Assembly (NCBI RefSeq): GCF_900454865.1
Contig: NZ_UGTV01000015.1
Location: 1,116,001-1,180,000, forward strand
Length of the DNA stretch: 64,000 bases
Direction of reading: 5' to 3'
DNA from: Pasteurella canis
GTDB taxonomy: Bacteria > Pseudomonadota > Gammaproteobacteria > Enterobacterales > Pasteurellaceae
In this document: positions 59,438 through 64,000 of the stretch, one piece after another
Position numbering within the stretch: position 1 is the first letter of the stretch
Layout of the letters: every line of letters begins with the position of its first letter
Translations under genes and position numbers: made by a program
Notes under the pieces: model-generated
The model's database searches: none
The model's input: the letters and a program-made list of their open reading frames with translations, nothing else
Told to the model about the DNA's origin: nothing

Positions 59438-60166
59438 ATGACACTATCCGATCTTCTCCAACGACGCCGTGCTGTACGTTATTTTGATCCAGAACACCCA
59501 CTTGATGACCAGAAAGTAAAATATTGTTTACAGCTCGCGACATTAGCCCCAACGAGTTCTAATATGCAACTATATGAGTTTTATCATATTACTGACAAGA
59601 CCTTGCTGAGCAAGTTAGCTGAGGCCTGTTTAAACCAGCAAGCTGCCACCAGCGCACAACAGATGGTCGTATTCGTTACTCGTCAAGATTTATATCAGCA
59701 GCGAGCACAGGCGATCTTAGATTTTGAAATTGACAACATAAAGCGCAATAGCCCAGTCGAGCGTCACGCTAATCGTATCAAGGGGAAAACAGATTACTAT
59801 GGCAAATTAATGCCTTTTGCTTACCGCCGTTGCTTCGGTCTTCTTGGTTTATTTAGAAAAGTACTAGCTAAAACAATCAGTCTATGGCGACCTATCTATA
59901 CGGAAATGTCAGAATCGGATATGCGAGTCGTGACACACAAAAGTTGTGGATTAGTCGCCCAAACTTTTATGCTCGCAATGACAGAACAGGGTTATGATAC
60001 TTGTCCAATCGAGGGTTTAGATAGCAGTCGGGTTAAGAAAATTTTAGCCCTTCCAGCAGGAGCTGAAATTAATATGATTGTCTCTTGTGGGGTACGTAAA
60101 GCAGGTAGAGGTATCTGGGGGGAACGATATCGCATTCCTTTTGAGCAGATTTATTACCAAAAATAG
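59438..60166 (+). CDS. nitroreductase family FMN oxidoreductase
   Basis: 242 residues from the second of two nearby ATGs, which sits 9 bases from AAGGA. RRRAVRYFDPEHPLDDQKVKYCLQLATLAPTSSNMQLYEFY near 9-50 is the nitroreductase FMN-binding start, and TCPIEGLDSSRVKKILALPAGAEINMIVSCG near 190 is the C-terminal half. Between them, about residues 108-160 form an insert rich in aromatic and basic residues. It would reduce nitro-compounds, quinones or flavins with NAD(P)H. Glutamine codons are mostly CAG (9 of 16), while neighbouring genes prefer CAA, a hint of foreign origin. Confidence 0.8.
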   Translation: MTLSDLLQRRRAVRYFDPEHPLDDQKVKYCLQLATLAPTSSNMQLYEFYHITDKTLLSKLAEACLNQQAATSAQQMVVFVTRQDLYQQRAQAILDFEIDNIKRNSPVERHANRIKGKTDYYGKLMPFAYRRCFGLLGLFRKVLAKTISLWRPIYTEMSESDMRVVTHKSCGLVAQTFMLAMTEQGYDTCPIEGLDSSRVKKILALPAGAEINMIVSCGVRKAGRGIWGERYRIPFEQIYYQK

Positions 60167-60180
60167 TCAATAACAAATAA

Positions 60181-60227
60181 AAAATGGGCATTTAAGATGA
60201 TTTATCATGTTAAATACCCATTTTATC
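60181..60227 (+). terminator. terminator after the nitroreductase gene
   Basis: A long stem of about 18 pairs (60181-60198 with 60203-60222, small mismatches) with ends AAAATGGG and CCCATTTT and a TTTA loop; ATCTCTT follows. Confidence 0.75.
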
Positions 60228-60367
60228 TCTTAGCTAGACCGTATTTTAAACGATATAAGCTATTTCTTCGAAAAAAGAGAGTTTATTGACATTTCAATCT
60301 ATCCCCGAAATTAAAGCTTATCCATTCAGTTGATTTTCTACAACATCATCAAACTTTCTCAAAACAG

Positions 60368-60376
60368 ACCGCACTT
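60368..60376 (-). repeat. DNA uptake signal sequence (intergenic)
   Basis: Exact ACCGCACTT in AGACCGCACTTTTACTG, 20 bases from the end of the amidohydrolase gene. Confidence 0.92.
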
Positions 60377-60395
60377 TTACTGTCGCAGTACACAT

Positions 60396-61637
60396 CTAAG
60401 CAGAGATCAACTCAGCTTGTGTTAATACAACTTGTTGTAATACGCGAATTCCAGCCTCAATATCTTCCCATTTAGTAAACTCCAATGGATTATGGCTAAT
60501 ACCATCACGCGATGGTACAAAAATCATTCCTGTTGGACATAACTTTGCCATATGCATAGCATCATGCCCTGCACCACTTGGCATAATCTCATAACTATAG
60601 CCCAATTGCTCAGTTGCCAGACGAATCTGTTCAATAACATCATCGGATAAAATAACAGGACTGTCCTTAGAAATCAGCTGTAATTCTGTTTTTAAACCAC
60701 GTTTTACAGAAACTTCTTCAAGCTGTTTTTGCAAAGCAATAAAAACTGACTCTCTTGCCGAAACATGGATACCTCGGATATCCACTAACAATTCACAAGC
60801 ACCAGGTACCACATTCATTACACCAGGTTTGACGGCTAAATTTCCAACTGTCGCAACAGTTGAATGTCCCGCAGTAATCGCAGCTTGTTCAATAGCTAAT
60901 GCCACTTCTGCGCCACCTAATAAAGCATCATGGCGATAATGCATAGCGGTAGCACCTGAATGATCTGCTTGTCCTTGAATTTTGACTAGACAGCGAATTG
61001 GTGCAGCAATCCCTGTAACGACACCAATTGTTTTATTTTCATTTTCTAAACGCGGTCCTTGTTCAATATGTAATTCAAAAAAACATTTAAACTCATTGGC
61101 TTGACGTCGCGCTTTTTCAACTAATTCAAAATCTAATCCGACTTCAGTGAGAGCGTCTGCTAAACTTTTACCTTGTTTATCTTTTAACTGACGCAACCCT
61201 GCTTTATCTACTACACCACACATCACTTTACTGCCTAATGTAGCGTAGTTAAAACGACTCGACTCTTCACACGTAAAAATAATTAATTCCAAAGGATAAC
61301 GCGTTTTGACACCTTGTTCACAAGCACTGAATAGAATTTCCAGACCAGCAATTGAACCCAAGGGCCCGTCAAATTTGCCAGCATTCACAACGGTATCAAT
61401 ATGTGAACCGAAAGCAACCGCAGGTAGATGATCTTCAATACCAGCCTTACGAATAAACACATTCCCAATTTCATCACGTCGAATGGAAAGATCATATTGC
61501 TGACATAATTCAAATAAATAATTATGTGCTAACTCATCTTCTGGACTAAATGCTAAACGTGTTAACTCCCCTTCCACAGAAGAAATTGACGCCAGTTTTT
61601 CAATGATATCTTGTACTCTAGCGAGATTAATTGACAT
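60396..61637 (-). CDS. M20 family amidohydrolase (N-carbamoyl-L-amino acid hydrolase / allantoate amidohydrolase type)
   Basis: 413 residues. GSHIDTVVNAGKFDGPLGSIAGLE near 76-99 binds the two metals; CEESSRF near 126 holds the catalytic Glu. FELHIEQGPRLENENKTIGVVTGIAAP near 189-215, VNVVPGACELLVDIRG near 276, and SGAGHDAMHMAKLCPTGMIFVPS near 350-372 define the HyuC/AllC group. It hydrolyses a carbamoyl or related amide of an amino acid in the cytosol. It lacks allantoin-pathway neighbours, so a carbamoyl-amino-acid or peptide role is more likely. AGGAG precedes the ATG. Confidence 0.85.
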   Translation of the reverse strand: MSINLARVQDIIEKLASISSVEGELTRLAFSPEDELAHNYLFELCQQYDLSIRRDEIGNVFIRKAGIEDHLPAVAFGSHIDTVVNAGKFDGPLGSIAGLEILFSACEQGVKTRYPLELIIFTCEESSRFNYATLGSKVMCGVVDKAGLRQLKDKQGKSLADALTEVGLDFELVEKARRQANEFKCFFELHIEQGPRLENENKTIGVVTGIAAPIRCLVKIQGQADHSGATAMHYRHDALLGGAEVALAIEQAAITAGHSTVATVGNLAVKPGVMNVVPGACELLVDIRGIHVSARESVFIALQKQLEEVSVKRGLKTELQLISKDSPVILSDDVIEQIRLATEQLGYSYEIMPSGAGHDAMHMAKLCPTGMIFVPSRDGISHNPLEFTKWEDIEAGIRVLQQVVLTQAELISA

Positions 61638-61818
61638 AAGTTCTCCTTTTTTGTTGGATAATCAAATTCGGTTTAAATCAATCTAGTGAAATCGCTTTCA
61701 ATAAAAGCAGTAAGAATTATGTCCATAGTATCAAATATACTATTCTTTATGTTGATTTTATGAAAAAACAGAGATCAGCAAAAAATAAATGCTTATCTTC
61801 AGTAAGAGATAGAAACAT

Positions 61819-61868
61819 AAAATCTGTTCCTTTATTATGTTAACAATATCATTCAAAGAACAGATTTT
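61819..61868 (-). terminator. ytfJ terminator
   Basis: AAAATCTGTTC (61819-61829) pairs with GAACAGATTTT (61858-61868), extended by TTT/AAA across a bulge. On the minus strand ATTTTATGTTT follows. It is convergent with nothing close and best serves ytfJ. The rest of the 246-base gap shows no gene. Confidence 0.65.
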
Positions 61869-61883
61869 TATCAATATAGCTTA

Positions 61884-62441
61884 TTATTTAGTTAATTCAG
61901 TTACTAAGTTAATCACATCCTGTACTTGTTGTGCTGACAATGCACCTTCATGGATAAATTTCACTTGCGCATTTTTATCTAGCACGACAATCAGACTCTC
62001 TTTTTCCTTCAAGTTCCACGCATTTTTGACCGCACTTTGCTGATCGAGAATCACTTGGCTACGAGTATTGCTTTTTTTCCCTTTTTCAGCACTACTTTTG
62101 ACAAAACTGCCTGTCCCAAATACAACATCGTCTGCATTAATAATCGTCGTTGTTTGATATTTTTCTGCATTCAATTGTGCTGCCTTAATGGCCTCCATCA
62201 ATGGTTCATTTTTTTCTTTTACACTACTACGCCCTGCAAAATGGTGCAAAATACGCACTTTACCAGCTAAATTTTTAGAATACCAAGGCTGATAACTGAT
62301 TTTTTCTCCTTGTAGTACTAATTCACCATCAGTCGCCACATTTACGGCAGGTAAATATGTATTCAATTGAATATTGTGTGCCAAAACATGTGGCGCGAAT
62401 AACATTGTAGCAAGTGTTAAAGCCAAGGTTATTTTTTTCAT
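61884..62441 (-). CDS. ytfJ: periplasmic YtfJ family protein
   Basis: 185 residues with a signal peptide (1-21, ending VLAHN). It matches E. coli YtfJ along its length: GELVLQGEKISYQPWYSKNLAGKVRILHHFAGRSSVKEKNEPLMEAIKAA and SLIVVLDKNAQVKFIHEGALSAQQVQDVINLV. The fold is thioredoxin-like, but no CxxC is present. The role is unknown. An exact uptake signal is inside (62029-62037). It is divergent from yjdM with 143 bases between the starts. Confidence 0.88.
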   Translation of the reverse strand: MKKITLALTLATMLFAPHVLAHNIQLNTYLPAVNVATDGELVLQGEKISYQPWYSKNLAGKVRILHHFAGRSSVKEKNEPLMEAIKAAQLNAEKYQTTTIINADDVVFGTGSFVKSSAEKGKKSNTRSQVILDQQSAVKNAWNLKEKESLIVVLDKNAQVKFIHEGALSAQQVQDVINLVTELTK

Positions 62442-62584
62442 TTTAGTTTCCTTTTTTGTGATAAATCTAGTGATTCTACGGGAAAAATAATTTTCAACAA
62501 ATCAGAGTTGTTAATGTAGATTTTTGGTAGAATTTCGCTTTTTTGCTATACTTTCGCATCATTTTATTGAAGAAGGAAAAAAGA

Positions 62585-62917
62585 ATGGAACACATGCCAA
62601 ATTGTCCAAAATGCCAAAGCGAGTATGTTTATCATGATTCAATCAATTTTGTTTGCCCTGACTGTAGTCACGAATGGTCTGGCAACGATGTCGTGGAAAG
62701 CGATGAAAGAGTTGTTAAAGACAGTAATGGCAATATTTTACAAGATGGCGATTCTGTCATTTTAATTAAAGATTTAAAAGTGAAAGGTTCTTCAATTGTA
62801 CTGAAGAAAGGCACTAAAGCGAAAAATATTCGTTTAGTCGATGCCGATCATGATGTCGATTGTAAAATTGATGGACAAAGCTTTTCGTTAAAATCTGAAT
62901 TCTTGAAAAAGGCTTAA
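62585..62917 (+). CDS. yjdM: zinc-ribbon protein YjdM (PhnA family)
   Basis: 110 residues from the ATG after GAAGGAAAAAAG. An N-terminal zinc ribbon, [25 protein letters not shown] (about 6-30), precedes an SH3-like domain: [44 protein letters not shown]. The family name comes from an old link to phosphonate use, but it is not a phosphonate enzyme and its role is unknown. It ends with its own terminator. Confidence 0.93.
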   Translation: MEHMPNCPKCQSEYVYHDSINFVCPDCSHEWSGNDVVESDERVVKDSNGNILQDGDSVILIKDLKVKGSSIVLKKGTKAKNIRLVDADHDVDCKIDGQSFSLKSEFLKKA

Positions 62918-62922
62918 TATGC

Positions 62923-62964
62923 AAAATGTGCTATTAAAACATCAGTTAATAGCACATTTTTTAT
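62923..62964. terminator. bidirectional terminator between yjdM and the excalibur gene
   Basis: AAAATGTGCTATTAA (62923-62937) pairs perfectly with TTAATAGCACATTTT (62946-62960), followed by TT. Confidence 0.88.
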
Positions 62965-63176
62965 TATTTGCGACATTTCGAAGAACCATAGCTACTCCCA
63001 CCAGGTAAACATTCACAAGCCTCACCATCACCATCGGCATCTAAATGATATGCTGCATATCTTTCCATATAAGCTTGTGCTTGTGCCTGTGTTTTAAAAT
63101 TCTTGCAGCTCATCCGTTTTGCTACAGCATTATAAGAAATACTTAAAATAAGTAATCCAAGCAAAATGTGTTTCAT
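62964..63176 (-). CDS. small secreted excalibur calcium-binding domain protein
   Basis: 70 residues: a signal peptide (1-19, ending NAVAK) and one excalibur domain. The domain shows SCKNFKTQAQAQAYMERY, then DADGDGEACECLP, the DxDxDGxxCE signature with a calcium-type loop (near residues 47-56). It has four cysteines, which could form two disulfides in the periplasm. The excalibur domain usually tails surface nucleases and proteases; here it is the whole protein. Function is unknown. Confidence 0.8.
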   Translation of the reverse strand: MKHILLGLLILSISYNAVAKRMSCKNFKTQAQAQAYMERYAAYHLDADGDGEACECLPGGSSYGSSKCRK

Positions 63177-63255
63177 TTTATCTCCCCTTCATTATGTTGT
63201 AACCAACAATTGGAGTTATTTTAAACACACATAATGTAGACATAAAGCGAAATAG

Positions 63256-63271
63256 TTTGATCTACTTCACA
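63256..63271 (+). promoter_or_regulatory. CRP-like site of the ribose operon
   Basis: TTTGATCTACTTCACA matches TGTGA-N6-TCACA with one mismatch. It would centre about 60 bases before a start near 63323, the class I activation position, which fits sugar-catabolic control. Confidence 0.55.
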
Positions 63272-63288
63272 GATCGAACAAAACTCTT

Positions 63289-63316
63289 TTGCACTTTTTT
63301 TATTTATCCTTACACT
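63289..63316 (+). promoter_or_regulatory. candidate rbs promoter
   Basis: TTGCAC (63289-63294), a 16-base spacer and TACACT (63311-63316). Confidence 0.45.
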
Positions 63317-63327
63317 GATTACAACCT

Positions 63328-63345
63328 CATCGAAACGTTTCGATG
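63328..63345 (+). promoter_or_regulatory. RbsR operator
   Basis: CATCGAAACGTTTCGATG is a perfect 18-base palindrome with the CG-centred core of LacI-family operators, just downstream of the promoter and 28 bases before rbsD. By position it is the ribose-repressor RbsR site; rbsR itself is not in the window. Confidence 0.85.
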
Positions 63346-63373
63346 AAAATAAAAAACTAAGTTGAGGTATCTA

Positions 63374-63793
63374 ATGAAAAAAACAACTGTACTCAATGCA
63401 CAATTATCCCAAGTCATAGCCACTTTGGGGCATACTGATAGTTTGACTATCTGTGATGCAGGGCTACCTATTCCAACGCAAGTTGAGCGCATTGATTTAG
63501 CACTCAGTGCAGGGGTTCCCAGCTTTTTACAAACGTTTAATGCCGTAGTCTCAGAAATGTTTGTTGAACGTGTCGTCATCGCACAAGAAATAAAAGAAAA
63601 AAATCCGAAAATATTGACCGCACTGTTAAACAGCCTCTCTCAACTTGAACAACAGCAAGGTAATCACATTGATGTGGAATATGTTAGCCATGAAACATTC
63701 AAGGCTTATACACATCATAGCAAGGCCATTGTACGCAGTGGCGAATGTTCACCTTATGCTAATGTAATTTTATATTCAGGCGTACCATTTTAA
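63374..63793 (+). CDS. rbsD: D-ribose pyranase
   Basis: 139 residues, the E. coli length, from the ATG after TTGAGGTATCTA. It interconverts beta-pyranose and beta-furanose ribose so that ribokinase can use it. The [33 protein letters not shown] start includes the catalytic histidine, and the end [20 protein letters not shown] is diagnostic. It is first in the ribose operon and followed by rbsA after 12 bases. Confidence 0.96.
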   Translation: MKKTTVLNAQLSQVIATLGHTDSLTICDAGLPIPTQVERIDLALSAGVPSFLQTFNAVVSEMFVERVVIAQEIKEKNPKILTALLNSLSQLEQQQGNHIDVEYVSHETFKAYTHHSKAIVRSGECSPYANVILYSGVPF

Positions 63794-63805
63794 GGGTTAT
63801 TCAAT

Positions 63806-64000
63806 ATGCAACATCAACCTTTACTCAAAATTAGCGGTATTGATAAATCCTTCCCAGGTGTCAAAGCATTAAGCAATGCCTGCTTATCTGTTTATGCAGG
63901 GCGTGCCATGGCATTAATGGGTGAAAATGGAGCAGGTAAATCAACTCTAATGAAAGTATTAACGGGTATTTACAGCAAAGATGCAGGCACCATTGAATAT
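63806..64000 (+). CDS. rbsA: ribose ABC transporter ATP-binding protein, N-terminal part
   Basis: The gene runs off the right edge; 65 codons are present. It starts [46 protein letters not shown], with Walker A at residues 39-46 (GENGAGKS). The full family protein has two ATPase domains, of which only part of the first is seen. It energises ribose import by RbsBC. Identification is by sequence and position after rbsD. Confidence 0.92.
   Translation, partial: MQHQPLLKISGIDKSFPGVKALSNACLSVYAGRAMALMGENGAGKSTLMKVLTGIYSKDAGTIEY

Overview
The window is a stretch of chromosome from a member of the Pasteurellaceae (Haemophilus, Pasteurella, Aggregatibacter or a near relative). The main evidence is the 9-base DNA uptake signal of the Haemophilus type (AAGTGCGGT or its complement), which I count at least 21 times against about 0.5 expected by chance. 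The AT-rich base composition fits, as do gene orders recalled from Haemophilus influenzae: TRIC-proA, fabI-rnb, lysS/prfB/dsbC/recJ/DsbA-like/mtnN, mla-ibaG-murA and ratA-rnfH-roxA near pth-ychF. The species cannot be fixed from the sequence alone. I saw no rRNA, tRNA, prophage, insertion sequence or CRISPR array; nearly everything is core chromosome.

Layout. 0-5 kb: start of mpl, fbp, a lipoprotein, and an M20 peptidase-DcuC pair behind a CRP-like site. 5-11 kb: a membrane protein, a TRIC channel, proA, lysC and purA. 11-16 kb: genes for anaerobic life, namely a tri-heme cytochrome c peroxidase behind an FNR-like box and nrdD/nrdG behind paired NrdR boxes. 16-20.5 kb: yjjV, two tandem cyclophilins, cysS and yebE. 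21-24.3 kb: frdABCD. 24.5-28.3 kb: lptG/lptF divergent from pepA. 28.5-35.2 kb: mtnN, a DsbA-like protein, recJ, dsbC, prfB (with its programmed +1 frameshift) and lysS. 35.2-38 kb: neuA and queCDE. 38-41.7 kb: nif3-like gene, fabI, rnb. 41.7-46.5 kb: the lipid-transport operon mlaFEDCB-ibaG-murA. 46.7-50 kb: lptCAB-ptsN-rapZ. 50-56.2 kb: xseA, roxA, rnfH, ratA, a GT9 glycosyltransferase, pth, ychF. 56.3-62.4 kb: amino-acid transport and amidohydrolase genes plus a nitroreductase and ytfJ. 62.5-64 kb: yjdM, a small excalibur protein, and the start of the ribose operon with its operator.

Themes. Envelope biogenesis is well represented: LptF, LptG, LptC, LptA and LptB, the Mla system, MurA, Mpl, FabI, a heptosyltransferase-like enzyme and NeuA. 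Anaerobic metabolism is the second theme (frd, nrdDG, peroxidase, DcuC), with FNR/CRP-type boxes upstream. Many convergent gene pairs share one bidirectional terminator, and two of these terminators are inverted pairs of uptake signals.

Points most worth a second look: (1) a preQ1-I-like riboswitch with a complete translational switch before queCDE; (2) a free-standing small-RNA candidate with a C-rich loop between queE and the nif3-like gene; (3) a PtsN whose phospho-acceptor histidine is a lysine, in a locus that also lacks rpoN, hpf and npr; (4) a set of decayed uptake-signal pairs that still fold as hairpins; (5) alternative hairpins in the 0.5-kb gap before frdA.
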